Positions 9,441-16,989 of a stretch of 38,184 nt of DNA are shown piece by piece (within the stretch, counting starts at the first letter, position 1; each line of letters starts with the position of its first letter). The stretch spans positions 1 through 38,184 of the forward strand of contig CAZPVS010000009.1 in NCBI GenBank assembly GCA_964590315.1. The letters are read 5' to 3'. The notes under the pieces were generated by a model. The model did not search any database and was not told the origin of the DNA. It saw nothing but the letters and a program-made list of their open reading frames with translations. The DNA is from JALRHH01 sp964590315. Its GTDB lineage: Bacteria; Patescibacteriota; Saccharimonadia; Saccharimonadales; JALRHH01. The position numbers and the translations under genes were made by a program.

Positions 9441-9995
9441 TCAGCCGAGGTTGAACACCTGGTATGCGACCACGCCGCGCCAGCTGACGTCGCGCGCAGC
9501 CTTGATGTCCTCGCCGCCGGAGCGGTACTTCACTTTCACCAGCTGGTCGTCCAACACCTCGGTCGGCTTCGACGTGAAGCCCATCACGTTGACCCACGGC
9601 GCGGCCATGATCTGGTTGCGCGGCGTCGTCTTGGTGAGTTGGATGTTGCCCAACCCGGGTGAGCCAATGATGCTGATCCCAGTGAGGTCTGGACCAGCGG
9701 CCGGGTAGATGCCGAACAGCTTGGCGGCGCCGGTCTGGACCTGGGCGCCATCCTCGACGCGCATCTCCTGCCAGCGCTGCAGCGTATCGATCGCCTCCTG
9801 GACATCCTTCTCGATGTCCTTGTGTCCGCGGCCGCCGGCTACCAGCAGCTTCTTGATGGCGTGGCCCAGGGCCTGGTCGGTGACGCCGAAGAGTTCGAGC
9901 ACGCGGTAGACGTCGATCATGTCGATGCCCTTGACGCTCTTGAAATAGTGGCTGTGCTTGCGTTGCTGTTGCGCAACAGATGGATGAGACATCAT
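9441..9995 (-). CDS. Conserved phage protein with KHSHYFK...IDVYRVLELF motif
   Basis: 184 residues from the first of two ATG codons at 9995, which overlaps the stop of the upstream zinc-ribbon gene. The N-terminal 75 residues carry KHSHYFKSVKG, IDVYRVLELFGVTD and HAIKKLLVAGGRGHKD, followed by a helix with RWQEMR. I recognise this block as recurring in phage proteins but cannot assign a function. The C-terminal half (about 80-184) has GIYPAAGPDLTGISIIG and looks beta-rich, so this may be two domains. Confidence 0.85.
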   Translation of the reverse strand: MMSHPSVAQQQRKHSHYFKSVKGIDMIDVYRVLELFGVTDQALGHAIKKLLVAGGRGHKDIEKDVQEAIDTLQRWQEMRVEDGAQVQTGAAKLFGIYPAAGPDLTGISIIGSPGLGNIQLTKTTPRNQIMAAPWVNVMGFTSKPTEVLDDQLVKVKYRSGGEDIKAARDVSWRGVVAYQVFNLG

Positions 9996-10171
9996 CGTGA
10001 TTTCGCTTTCCGGGCGCGCCAGCAGCTGGCGCAGACCCACTTGGTTGGGGACAGCTCGATGCCGCCGGACGGGTCTTTTGGACCGCAGCCCGGCGTCGAG
10101 CACTGCTTCAGCGGACGGTCGCTCTTAGGGCTCCCGTCCAGCTTCGGCGGTTCTTGCAGGGTGCGGCTCAT
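9992..10171 (-). CDS. Small zinc-ribbon protein
   Basis: 59 residues starting at an ATG that overlaps the preceding stop (TGATG). Cysteines are arranged CSTPGC near residue 24 and CASC near residue 47, with a Trp before the second pair (WVCASCW): a four-cysteine zinc ribbon. The N-terminus is polar and proline-rich. The stop overlaps the next start. Such small ribbons often bind nucleic acid or a partner; the role here is unknown. Confidence 0.75.
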   Translation of the reverse strand: MSRTLQEPPKLDGSPKSDRPLKQCSTPGCGPKDPSGGIELSPTKWVCASCWRARKAKSR

Positions 10172-10878
10172 CAGAACGACTTGCCGCCCTCGGCTAGGCG
10201 GTTCTCGATCTTGTGATCGGGCCGGTTGCTGTTGTAGTGCAGCTTCTCCGCGATGGCGCCGCCGATGTCCATGCCCAGGCCGCCGGCCAGATCGAACACG
10301 CGGATGACGGCGTCGGCCAGCTCCACTTCGAGCATCAAGCGGTGCGGCAGCTTGTCGTCGGGGAGGCCCTTGCGGTGGCCCTCCAGGCCCTCGGAGACCT
10401 CGCTGTGGACCAAGGCCAGCTTGGCACTCACCCACAGGCTGAAGAACTTCTTCGGCCAGTTGCGGACATCCTCACCGGTCTCGGTGTCGATCCACCAGCC
10501 GGCGTTGGCGGCGCGGCCGTAGCAGATGTCGCGCAGTGCGTTGCCGGCGGACTCGGCGATGTGGTGCTCGGTGCTCAGCACAGACTTGCCGCCCAGCTGC
10601 TTGTTCAGCTGCAGAAGCGCCTGGTAGGTGTGCTGCAGGTCGATGGCCAGGTCGGCGATCTCTTCTTGCTCACCAACGACGGTGATCTCGCCGATCAGCT
10701 TGGCTGCCAGCTCCAGGCGATCGGTCGGGCTCAGGCCTGCCGGTGCGCGGGCCAACTCGATCTCGGTGCGCGTCAGCTCTTCTGGGAAGGCCTCCTTCGA
10801 TGCTTGGCCGGCGCGGAAGCCGTCAGCTGCGGCCGAAGCCATGTCGCCTGCGGTGAATTGGGGTGTTTCAGTGGTCAT
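10171..10878 (-). CDS. MazG-like all-alpha NTP pyrophosphohydrolase domain protein
   Basis: 235 residues. The C-terminal domain (about 140-230) has the all-alpha NTP-PPase pattern: E160-x2-E163 in VHSEVSEGLEGHRK, then E186-x2-D189 in VELADAVIRVFDLAG, which would bind magnesium and hydrolyse nucleoside triphosphates to the monophosphate. The N-terminus has GDMASAAADGFRAGQAS, a short module also found in the repeat protein at the right end of the window. The middle (about 50-130) is helical and unassigned. Likely role: nucleotide-pool control alongside ThyA, or removal of alarmone-like nucleotides. Confidence 0.82.
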   Translation of the reverse strand: MTTETPQFTAGDMASAAADGFRAGQASKEAFPEELTRTEIELARAPAGLSPTDRLELAAKLIGEITVVGEQEEIADLAIDLQHTYQALLQLNKQLGGKSVLSTEHHIAESAGNALRDICYGRAANAGWWIDTETGEDVRNWPKKFFSLWVSAKLALVHSEVSEGLEGHRKGLPDDKLPHRLMLEVELADAVIRVFDLAGGLGMDIGGAIAEKLHYNSNRPDHKIENRLAEGGKSF

Positions 10879-10893
10879 GATGTTGGCGCCAGC

Positions 10894-11268
10894 TCAGTAG
10901 CGCATTGGGTTGTTGCGAATTTCCATCACCGTCGTCTGGACGATGCGGCCGAACAGGCTGGCCACCAGATCTGGCGCGGCCTGTTTAACGATCTCGAGGA
11001 CCATCTCGCTGGGCTTCTGGCCCATCTGGTCGTAGATGTGGCTGGACCACTCAGGCTTCGCCAGGATCTCGCGCAGCATGCCTGCCGCCCGCTCCTCCGC
11101 CGCCTTGCGCACCAGCGTCGGCAAGGCCACCTTGGTGAACTCGTCGAGGTGCTGCTGGACCATGCCTTCCCACATCTCCTGCGGGATCAGGTCCACGAAG
11201 GTCGCCTGGATGCGCTCCTTGACCTTCTCCTGGATTGACGCCATCGGCGCCAGTTGGGTGTTGCTCAT
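10894..11268 (-). CDS. Helical hypothetical protein
   Basis: 124 residues, mostly helical, with a charged N-terminal half and FGRIVQTTVMEIRNNPMRY at the end. No recognised domain, no cysteines and no clear membrane helix. The ATG lies 4 bases after the stop of the SPFH gene, so it is co-transcribed with it. Function unknown. Confidence 0.8.
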   Translation of the reverse strand: MSNTQLAPMASIQEKVKERIQATFVDLIPQEMWEGMVQQHLDEFTKVALPTLVRKAAEERAAGMLREILAKPEWSSHIYDQMGQKPSEMVLEIVKQAAPDLVASLFGRIVQTTVMEIRNNPMRY

Positions 11269-11272
11269 GGCG

Positions 11273-12070
11273 TCACTTGATGCTGACGATACCCTTGAAG
11301 TCCTGTGGCACGACGATCGTGTTGACCTTGCCCGCCTTGATGGCTTCTGCGATGGTCAAACCCGCCTGAGCCTGCATGTAGGCGATCGCATTGCCGTTCG
11401 CATTCAGGGCAGCCACGCGCTCGGCTTCCTTCTTGGCGGTCTGCACCTCAACCTCTTTGGTCTTCAGCTCGTTCTGCGCACGCACCAGATCATTGGCAGA
11501 GGCGATGATCGAGTCGGCCGGCAGCACGTTGCGGATCTGCACTGCACTGATGGTCAGAGAATTCGAGAGCTTCTGCTCGACCAGCTCGGAGGTGATCAGG
11601 GTGCGAATCTCTGCCTCGATCTTTGCCCGGTTGTCCGCCACTTCGAGTGCCTTGTATTGGCGCACCGACTTGTAGGCTGCGTTGTTCACCAAGGTCTCGA
11701 TGTACCGGTACATCAACAGGGTGTCCTTCGACTCGGTCGCCGCATGGAACGCAGGCGATTTCTGGGTATAGAGCTCATTCACCGATGCGCGGTTGATGCT
11801 GTAGACGACGGTGATGTCGAAGTCCTTCAGTGCCGAGTTGTCGGCCGTCAGTGGCGTTCGGTTGTCGACCTGCAAGGCGATGTCACGCACCGGAAAGGTG
11901 ATCACCTCGCCGATGATGGTCTGGTTCAGGGAGCCCGGCTCCAGCTCTGTTGGGCTGATGGTCTTGTCAAAGTTTCGGCGCAGGCCGACCTCGCCCGTCT
12001 CGATGCGTGTGCAACCGGTGGCGAAGATGATGGCGCAGATCGCCAGGGCGAACGTGAAGATGCGTTTCAT
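11273..12070 (-). CDS. SPFH/prohibitin-domain lipoprotein
   Basis: 265 residues. The N-terminus MKRIFTFALAICAIIFATGC is a lipoprotein signal with lipobox ATGC (modified Cys20), so the protein should be anchored in the periplasmic leaflet of a membrane. The rest is SPFH/Band-7 like: ETGEVGLRRNFDKTI, VRDIALQVDNRTPLTADN, DFDITVVYSINR, ITSELVEQKLSNSLTISAVQIRNV, and a heptad-rich helix ending before IVVPQDFKGIVSIK. Family knowledge: SPFH proteins build large membrane-bound rings that scaffold proteases or protect membranes. I use the ATG at 12070; an upstream TTG in frame is less likely. It follows a small membrane protein that overlaps its start, suggesting a membrane module. Confidence 0.88.
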   Translation of the reverse strand: MKRIFTFALAICAIIFATGCTRIETGEVGLRRNFDKTISPTELEPGSLNQTIIGEVITFPVRDIALQVDNRTPLTADNSALKDFDITVVYSINRASVNELYTQKSPAFHAATESKDTLLMYRYIETLVNNAAYKSVRQYKALEVADNRAKIEAEIRTLITSELVEQKLSNSLTISAVQIRNVLPADSIIASANDLVRAQNELKTKEVEVQTAKKEAERVAALNANGNAIAYMQAQAGLTIAEAIKAGKVNTIVVPQDFKGIVSIK

Positions 12071-12078
12071 GGTGGTAC

Positions 12079-12255
12079 TCAAAAAAGGATGACGATGGCC
12101 GCCAGAATGGCGGTTGATGCGGCTGCGCCCAGAAGGCTGAGGCCCATGGACTTCGCTGCACTGATGGCGCCGGACTTAGTCCAGCGCCGCCATGTTGACA
12201 ACCCAAGGGTGATGGCACCCCAGAGCAGCAGGAAGATCAAGACATACTTGGCCAT
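12079..12255 (-). CDS. Small two-TM membrane protein
   Basis: 58 residues, MAKYVLIFLLLWGAITLGLS then a basic turn (TWRRWTKSG) then a second hydrophobic helix (LLGAAASTAILAAIVILF). The start is 2 bases past the preceding stop and the stop lies just before the SPFH start at 12070, a tight operon. It could be a partner of the SPFH lipoprotein. A holin is also possible on size and topology, but nothing lytic is nearby. Confidence 0.7.
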   Translation of the reverse strand: MAKYVLIFLLLWGAITLGLSTWRRWTKSGAISAAKSMGLSLLGAAASTAILAAIVILF

Positions 12256-12256
12256 C

Positions 12257-12472
12257 TCAGCGCAGCACAGCGATTCCGATGCGGCGCTTCTCGGCCTGGC
12301 GCGCCAGCTTGGCGCCCGCGGGCCGGGGCTTGCCAGGGGTGCGGCTGCGGGAGCGGCTGCCGGTGTAGTCCATCGGCAGCGGGGGTGCGCCGAATTTGAG
12401 CGCCGGCAGGGCGCCGATGCCCATCATGGCAGCTGCCGCCGCCAGGAATGAGCCCTTGTTCAAGGTTCCCAT
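12257..12472 (-). CDS. Small basic protein with N-terminal hydrophobic stretch
   Basis: 71 residues. A short hydrophobic segment (FLAAAAAMMGIGALPAL, about 9-25) is followed by a strongly basic Arg/Lys/Pro tail. The start has TTCAGGAGAAATCC-ATG and lies behind the promoter at 12502-12520, making it the first gene of the membrane module. Function unknown. The basic tail could bind nucleic acid or lipid. Confidence 0.7.
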   Translation of the reverse strand: MGTLNKGSFLAAAAAMMGIGALPALKFGAPPLPMDYTGSRSRSRTPGKPRPAGAKLARQAEKRRIGIAVLR

Positions 12473-12499
12473 GGATTTCTCCTGAAGTTGATGAGGGGT

Positions 12500-12979
12500 T
12501 CAGTGTACAACAATTTGTTGATCTGTGAGCGGTTTGTTGCTCATGGACAACTGTCGTTCGTACTCGCGGTGCTTCTCGTGGAGCTGAGCGTGGTGCTTCG
12601 TGCAGAGCCAGACGACATCGAGCGGCGCGCTGTAGTCCGGGTGGTGACCCTCGACCTCGAGCTCGCCGCAGATGTGGCATGGCTGCTTGGTGAGGCGGCC
12701 GTCGCGGATGGCGTTGTTGAGGGCGACCTGGGCCTTGCGTCGCACCCTGGTTGCCGTGGCGTACTTCTTGGATGCCGCGTTGTGCGACACCCTGAATGCC
12801 TCGGTCTTTCGGTACACCTCGCGGGCGGCAACTCGATTCGGGTTGTTTGCCCTCCTCTTGTCACGCGCCGAGAGGCATGCCTTGCACGCAGCGGTCAGGC
12901 CGTCGGCGCTTGCGCGCCGTACCTGGAACTCGCTCAGCTGCTTTACAGCTCCGCAGCAAGGGCAAGTTTTCGTTGACAT
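12500..12979 (-). CDS. HNH-type endonuclease with N-terminal zinc ribbon
   Basis: 159 residues. N-terminal CPCC (6-9) and CKAC (32-35) form a zinc ribbon. A basic helical linker follows. The C-terminal domain has CHICGELEVEGHHPDY and WLCTKHHAQLHEKH, the treble-clef HNH arrangement of phage endonucleases with a metal-binding His pair and structural cysteines. It starts at a TGATG overlap with the ssb stop. Likely DNA nicking or processing during recombination or packaging; substrate unknown. Confidence 0.85.
   Translation of the reverse strand: MSTKTCPCCGAVKQLSEFQVRRASADGLTAACKACLSARDKRRANNPNRVAAREVYRKTEAFRVSHNAASKKYATATRVRRKAQVALNNAIRDGRLTKQPCHICGELEVEGHHPDYSAPLDVVWLCTKHHAQLHEKHREYERQLSMSNKPLTDQQIVVH
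12502..12520 (-). promoter_or_regulatory. Promoter/operator for the membrane module
   Basis: Minus strand: CAACAAATTGTTG (12508-12520) directly abuts TACACT (12502-12507). The 13-mer is close to palindromic. No convincing -35 hexamer is seen, so activation or a weak promoter is likely. The site lies inside the last codons of the HNH gene. Confidence 0.45.
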
Positions 12980-13593
12980 CAGAAGGGAATATCTTCGTGC
13001 ATGTCATCGAACCCACCGCCGCCACCGCCGCCGGTCTGGCCCTGCCGCTGCTGCGGAGCCTGGCGCTGCTGACCTTGTCGAGGCGCACCGCCCTGCTGCC
13101 CGCCGCCATATCCGCCGCGGCCGCCCTGGTTGCCACCGTAGCCGCCGCGGCCGCCCTGTTGGCCACCGCCGTTGCCGCGCTGCTGAGCACCCTGGCCACC
13201 GCGCTGCTGACCGCCTTGGTTGCGCTGCTGGCCACCCTGCTGGCCGCCGCCCTGGTCATCGCGGCCGCCGCCCAACAGGGTCAGCGAGGAGACCACGATG
13301 TCGCAGCTGTTCTTCTCGACGCCATCCTTGTCGGTGTACTTGCCGTACTTCAGACGGCCCTCGACGTAGATCTGCTTGCCGGTGGTGATGAACTCGCCAG
13401 CGATCTCAGCCAGGCGCTCATAGAACGTCAGGCGGTGCCACTGCGTGTCCTCGATGACTTGGCCGTTTTCATCCTTGCGGCGACTGGTGGTGGCGATGCT
13501 CACATTGGCTACGGCGCCGCCCGATGGCAGGTAGCGAACCTCTGCGTCGCGGCCGGCGTTGCCGATCAAGATGACTTTGTTTACGGATGACAT
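12979..13593 (-). CDS. ssb: Single-stranded DNA-binding protein
   Basis: 204 residues. The OB fold is clear: MSSVNKVILIGNAGRDAEVR, NVSIATTSRRKDENG, QWHRLTFYERLAEIAGEF, KQIYVEGRLKYGKYTDKDG. A long Gly/Gln/Arg-rich linker (about 115-192) leads to the acidic tip DDMHEDIPF that recruits partner proteins in bacterial SSBs. It binds ssDNA as a tetramer in replication and recombination. The start has AAGGAAAACTCATC-ATG. It follows Erf and the exonuclease in the operon, as in many phages. Confidence 0.97.
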   Translation of the reverse strand: MSSVNKVILIGNAGRDAEVRYLPSGGAVANVSIATTSRRKDENGQVIEDTQWHRLTFYERLAEIAGEFITTGKQIYVEGRLKYGKYTDKDGVEKNSCDIVVSSLTLLGGGRDDQGGGQQGGQQRNQGGQQRGGQGAQQRGNGGGQQGGRGGYGGNQGGRGGYGGGQQGGAPRQGQQRQAPQQRQGQTGGGGGGGFDDMHEDIPF

Positions 13594-13613
13594 GATGAGT
13601 TTTCCTTACGTAC

Positions 13614-13823
13614 TTAATAAAAACCAGCCAAGAGATTGCATGCACTGGACAGCTTGGCCACACTGTTCGGTGCCTTCAGGGCCTTGTTGGCCTTGTCGAC
13701 TGCGTCCTTGTAGGCAACGGAGCGCTGGTACGAGCCGTTGTTGACGCTTGGCGGGACCGTCTTGAGCATCTGCTCGATCCGCTCCCGGTATTGTTTTGCC
13801 TGCTCGGCATCGGCCTTGCTCAC
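13614..13823 (-). CDS. Small helical hypothetical protein
   Basis: 69 residues from a GTG that overlaps the upstream stop (GTGA). Charged, helical, with YKDAVDKANKALKAP; no motif. It ends 20 bases before ssb. Function unknown. Confidence 0.65.
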   Translation of the reverse strand: MSKADAEQAKQYRERIEQMLKTVPPSVNNGSYQRSVAYKDAVDKANKALKAPNSVAKLSSACNLLAGFY

Positions 13824-14023
13824 GCCAACACCCCGGTGCGTTGCGCGTTCTTGTAGGCCTTCTTGAGCTGCAGGTGCATAGAGCGCACGCTCAGCGGCTC
13901 GTTGACCACGCGGTAGTGGCCCTTGACCTTGGCCACCTTCAGCTCACGATCGACGACGTGCTGGTCGCCGGCCATCTCTTCACGCGCCATGCGGCGCAAG
14001 GCTTTTGCTTTCTTCGCGTTCAA
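13820..14023 (-). CDS. Small basic hypothetical protein
   Basis: 67 residues, very basic (MNAKKAKALRRMAREEM...), with HYRVVNEPLSVRSMHLQLKKAYKNAQR. It overlaps the exonuclease stop by 4 bases. The composition suggests nucleic-acid or ribosome binding, but no family is recognised. Confidence 0.75.
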   Translation of the reverse strand: MNAKKAKALRRMAREEMAGDQHVVDRELKVAKVKGHYRVVNEPLSVRSMHLQLKKAYKNAQRTGVLA

Positions 14024-14664
14024 TTGATGCTCCTTGCTTTTGCCATTGCCTTGATCTCTTCGACGGTCTTGTCCACATCGAAGAGGAACTTCGTCACTCC
14101 GGAGTGGAGCTCCTGGATGAGTGCTTCGTTGCGATGCACGCGCACGATGTGCAGCCGCAGCGGTTCAGGGAAGTCTGGGTTGAACGACACGAAGTCGACC
14201 CACTTCCGGCCGGTCACCCACATCTGCCCGTACACCTGCCACTTGTATGCGGCCGGCGGCTCGCTGACCAGGCCCAGGTAGTCCAGATGGACGGCCGGCG
14301 TCGGGCACTTGATCTCGACCATGCCATCGTCGTCAACCAGGCCATCCGGCGAAACGCCTGCCATCAGGAACTGGTGCGGCACAAACGAAACTTCCTGCAC
14401 CAGGTTGCCGGTCTTGGCCTCGTATGCCAGGCGGGCGAACGGCTCGGTTTTCGTGCCGTGCTGCATCGATGACGACTTGAAGCCACCCTCGAGAACCTTG
14501 CCCGTCAGTCGCTCGACAGCCAGGCGCACGCGGTACTGTGCGCGCGTGGCCGCCTCGGCGCTGCCCTTGCCTTGAGCCAGGCATGCGTCAAAGTTGCTGC
14601 CGGTTGCCTTGCCGAGGCGCAGCGCGAACCACTCTGGCGTGCCTTGGATGACTTCTTCAGACAT
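14020..14664 (-). CDS. YqaJ/lambda-type exonuclease (PD-(D/E)XK)
   Basis: 214 residues from the ATG at 14664, chosen because GGAGG lies 7 bases upstream and it overlaps the erf stop by 8 bases. Motifs of the viral recombinase nuclease family: GTPEWFALRLGKATGS at the N-terminus, a glutamate in HGTKTEPFARLAYE (E74), then SPDGLVDDDGMVEIKC with D107, E117 and K119 as the metal-binding PD-(D/E)XK core. YKWQVYGQMWVTG follows. It is expected to chew 5' strands from dsDNA ends to give 3' tails for the adjacent Erf annealing protein. Confidence 0.94.
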   Translation of the reverse strand: MSEEVIQGTPEWFALRLGKATGSNFDACLAQGKGSAEAATRAQYRVRLAVERLTGKVLEGGFKSSSMQHGTKTEPFARLAYEAKTGNLVQEVSFVPHQFLMAGVSPDGLVDDDGMVEIKCPTPAVHLDYLGLVSEPPAAYKWQVYGQMWVTGRKWVDFVSFNPDFPEPLRLHIVRVHRNEALIQELHSGVTKFLFDVDKTVEEIKAMAKARSIN

Positions 14665-15421
14665 TGCCAGCCTCCAGTTTCCGCTTCTTGTCACTGAGGG
14701 CGGCCTTGAAGGCCTTCTCGCCTTCGACGTCCTGGGCGGAGTCGAACTCTTTGACTCCTTCCTTCCAGATCTTCTTCAGCTCCTCGTATGACTTGGCCTC
14801 ATAGACCTTGCCAACCCAGAGGTTCTGCAGGGTGTAATCACGCTCGGTGCCAGCACCGTCATCGTCGTCGGCTTGATCCACGGTAGACAGGCCAACTGCA
14901 GCGAGCAGGGTGTAGCGCTGCAGGTAGGTGACCGCGGACGCGATGGACTGGATGGAGTTCTTCTTGCCGGAGTTGTCGGCCCCGCTCTCCATCGAGTTGA
15001 CCTCGCTGTGGCCGGCGTCGTGGGTGATGATGCACTTGACGACGATGCGACCATCGCCAGGCTGGGAGACATCCCAGCGGTGGCTGAAGCCGTGCCGCGC
15101 CAGCGATTCGATGACGGCCTTCGAGACGTCACCCAGGGTCGCGTGCTTGTAGCCGGTGTAGGTGCCATCCTTGTTCTCGTAGCCGACCAGCTTGCTCTTG
15201 ACGATTTCGGGTGGGTTCTTCTTGAACTCGGCCATGGCAGCCACGAATGCCTTCTTGGCTTCGCGCTCTTCCCACTGGATCTGCATCGCCATCAGCTTTT
15301 CCAGCTTCTCGATGTCGGCGCCATTGTCCAGCGCGTAGCGAACCAGGTCGCCAGGCGTGGCGGACGACTGCTGCTGCACGCGGATGGCGGTCGTTCCCGC
15401 CTCGATGATTTCGTTGCTCAT
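14657..15421 (-). CDS. erf: Erf-family single-strand annealing protein
   Basis: 254 residues. The ERF domain (about 40-205) has EREAKKAFVAAMAEFKKN, KLVGYENKDGTYTGYKHATL, RHGFSHRWDV, GKKNSIQSIASAVTYLQRYT and a DDDDG patch. P22 Erf-type proteins anneal complementary single strands independently of RecA. The C-terminal part (about 205-254) is charged and helical. It pairs with the overlapping exonuclease gene as a two-component recombination system, probably loaded with the phage SSB. Confidence 0.94.
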   Translation of the reverse strand: MSNEIIEAGTTAIRVQQQSSATPGDLVRYALDNGADIEKLEKLMAMQIQWEEREAKKAFVAAMAEFKKNPPEIVKSKLVGYENKDGTYTGYKHATLGDVSKAVIESLARHGFSHRWDVSQPGDGRIVVKCIITHDAGHSEVNSMESGADNSGKKNSIQSIASAVTYLQRYTLLAAVGLSTVDQADDDDGAGTERDYTLQNLWVGKVYEAKSYEELKKIWKEGVKEFDSAQDVEGEKAFKAALSDKKRKLEAGNV

Positions 15422-15435
15422 GTCTTCCTCGTATT

Positions 15436-16506
15436 TCAGATCGAATCAAACGCCAGGTCTTCACCGGCCTTGATGATGTAGCGCTTGGCCACGGCCTCAT
15501 CGACGCCAAAGAAGCTGGCCACGGCCGCGACGATGCGGTCGGTGGTGGGGATCGTGTCGTCGACCAGCTGAACCGGATCAGCGAACTGCACGACGGGCTC
15601 GGCAGCGGGCGCGGGCGCTGCAGCTTCCTGTGCAGCCCAAGACTCGGTTGCAGGGTTGATCGGCTCACCCTTGTGCAAGCTCTCGATCACGCCGTCCGGA
15701 ATCCACTCAGGATCTTCGGTCACTGACGAAACTGACAAAACGGGGGTTTCGTCGGTTTTGTCAGTGACTTCGTCAGCGTGTTGGGCCGCGGGGGCGGCGA
15801 CCAATGTGCCGGATGCAGCGGCCAGCTGAGCACGCAGGCGCTCGATCTCGGCGTTGGCCTGGGCCAGGGCCTCGGCTTGGGCGCGCACCTTGGCCGCCTC
15901 TTCGGCCACGAGCTCCAGGCGCTGGGCCTCACGAAGCAGGGCGGCCGCGCCGGTGTCGCGGATGTGCGTCGCCTCAGCCAGGAACTCCTCGAAGTCCTGG
16001 GTCGTCACGACCCTGCTCTGCAGTGCGGCGGCCTGGCCACGCAGAGATGCGGCGCTCGAGCACGGGTCGATGTCACCCAGGGCGCGCAGCGCATCCAGGC
16101 GGGCGCGGATGCCGTCGATGCGGGCCTGCTCCTTCGCGGCAGCCTCCTGCTTCTCGCGCTCCTTGCGCTCCTCCTCGGCCGTGATCTGCGCATCGATCGG
16201 GGTCTCGATGAGTTTGATTGCCTCGGTGATGCGGGCGGCCTCGGCGTTCAGCGTCTTCTGCGCGGCAGCGATGCGGGAGGCTTCGGCTTTGCGGATGTGC
16301 TCGACCTTGAAGCGCACCTCGCGAATCACGGCGCGGGCCTTCTTGGCCTGGTCCATGCCCTTGGGGATGGTCACGTCGTAGACCACGTTGCCGTAGGTCT
16401 CCTTCAGCTTGGCCAAGCCCTTCTCGACGCGGGCCAGATCCTTGACCGCCAGCGCGACCAGGGTGTTTTTCTGCGGCTCGGTGCCGCCTGCAGTTTGCTC
16501 TTCCAT
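15436..16506 (-). CDS. Coiled-coil phage protein (DUF1351-like)
   Basis: 356 residues from the ATG at 16506 (CAGGAGTTACAC-ATG). Residues about 40-260 form a long Ala/Glu/Arg-rich coiled coil with KGMDQAKKARAVIREVR near 49, reminiscent of phage DUF1351 proteins that precede recombinase genes. A low-complexity linker (about 240-310) leads to a small C-terminal helical domain (IVAAVASFFGVDEAVAKRYI). It is the first gene of the leftward recombination operon. Exact role unknown; a scaffold or recombinase accessory is inferred from position. Confidence 0.85.
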   Translation of the reverse strand: MEEQTAGGTEPQKNTLVALAVKDLARVEKGLAKLKETYGNVVYDVTIPKGMDQAKKARAVIREVRFKVEHIRKAEASRIAAAQKTLNAEAARITEAIKLIETPIDAQITAEEERKEREKQEAAAKEQARIDGIRARLDALRALGDIDPCSSAASLRGQAAALQSRVVTTQDFEEFLAEATHIRDTGAAALLREAQRLELVAEEAAKVRAQAEALAQANAEIERLRAQLAAASGTLVAAPAAQHADEVTDKTDETPVLSVSSVTEDPEWIPDGVIESLHKGEPINPATESWAAQEAAAPAPAAEPVVQFADPVQLVDDTIPTTDRIVAAVASFFGVDEAVAKRYIIKAGEDLAFDSI

Positions 16507-16536
16507 GTGTAACTCCTGTGGTGGTTGAGTGGGTGC

Positions 16537-16564
16537 AGTGTACAACAAAAAGTTGTGGCGCCAA
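16537..16564 (-). promoter_or_regulatory. Promoter/operator of the leftward recombination operon
   Basis: Minus strand: TTGGCG (16559-16564), 16 bp, TACACT (16537-16542). The spacer carries CAACTTTTTGTTG (16543-16555) abutting the -10, the clearest copy of the shared motif. The start codon of the coiled-coil gene is about 25 bases past the expected transcription start, with a strong ribosome-binding site. Confidence 0.65.
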
Positions 16565-16601
16565 CAAAAAAATTGCCAGCGTTGCGCCGGCACAACAAAA
16601 G

Positions 16602-16622
16602 AAAAAACCCGGTCGCCCGGGT
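16602..16622 (-). terminator. Terminator of the tRNA/structured-RNA locus
   Basis: Minus strand: a 6-bp stem (ACCCGG with CCGGGT, 16607-16622) closed by a GCGA tetraloop and followed by six T residues (16602-16607). It ends the leftward non-coding transcript before the next promoter at 16537-16564. Confidence 0.8.
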
Positions 16623-16626
16623 GTAT

Positions 16627-16746
16627 TGGTTGACGGTGCAGCCCGGCCGAATCAGCCGGTAGGTATGCGCCCGAGACCGCTCCCCTGCCTTTCGACTGGG
16701 TTACGGAGTTGTCGCCTGGTCGATAACTCCAGGCACTGCACCATCA
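16627..16746 (-). ncRNA. tRNA-like element with 11-bp acceptor-type stem and ACCA end
   Basis: Minus strand: TGATGGTGCAG (16736-16746) pairs over 11 bp, one G-U, with CTGCACCGTCA (16631-16641), followed by ACCA. A hairpin like a T arm (CCGGC...GCCGG) lies just before the 3' strand. A GCCTGG/CCAGGC hairpin has a loop able to pair downstream (GGAGTT with AACTCC), a possible pseudoknot or switch. No anticodon arm is assignable. It is the last unit before the terminator. Confidence 0.4.
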
Positions 16747-16878
16747 CGGCTGCGGACTGTTGCGGTTGCGACCCGCACAGAGTGCCGGGATGAAGGGCCG
16801 TACACGGTGGCCTGCAGACCAGAGCGCGACTTCATTCCCGTTGACCGGCTTCATGCCTGCCAGTCCGCATGCGTGATG
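16742..16878 (-). ncRNA. Long hairpin unit bounded by CATCACG/CGTGATG
   Basis: The variant linkers at 16742-16748 and 16872-16878 are complementary, and inside them GCGGACTG (16752-16759) pairs with CAGTCCGC (16861-16868). The 100-base interior is G/C-rich with no tRNA signature. It matches the linker-hairpin-linker plan of the units at 16985, 17427, 17636 and 17995. Confidence 0.35.
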
Positions 16879-16989
16879 GTTGATGGCTACGGAGTTGAAC
16901 CGCCTCACCCAGCTGCCGCCAGGCCCAACCGTGGAGTGGAGTCGAACCACTGACCCGCTGCCGCAGGCCCCCGCCAAGGTTCACCATCA
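16877..16989 (-). ncRNA. 113-base tRNA-like element with two T-type loops
   Basis: Minus strand: TGATGGT (16983-16989) pairs over 7 bp with GCCATCA (16881-16887), followed by ACCA as in a mature tRNA end. A T-like loop TTCAACT immediately precedes the 3' acceptor strand. Nested inside is a 53-base three-way element (16928-16980): ACCTTGG/CCACGGT with one mismatch, a 7-bp hairpin with a tetraloop, and a perfect T arm (AGTGG-TTCGACT-CCACT). There is no D arm or 7-base anticodon loop in the nested part. Not a canonical tRNA. Confidence 0.4.

Noticed and set aside
10213..11238. 341-codon plus-strand frame
   Set aside because: Antisense to the MazG-like gene and its neighbour; no protein-like features.
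12796..13590. 264-codon plus-strand frame rich in Ala/Leu
   Set aside because: Mirror of the ssb Gly/Gln repeat; the hydrophobic look com from complementing GGC/CAG codons.
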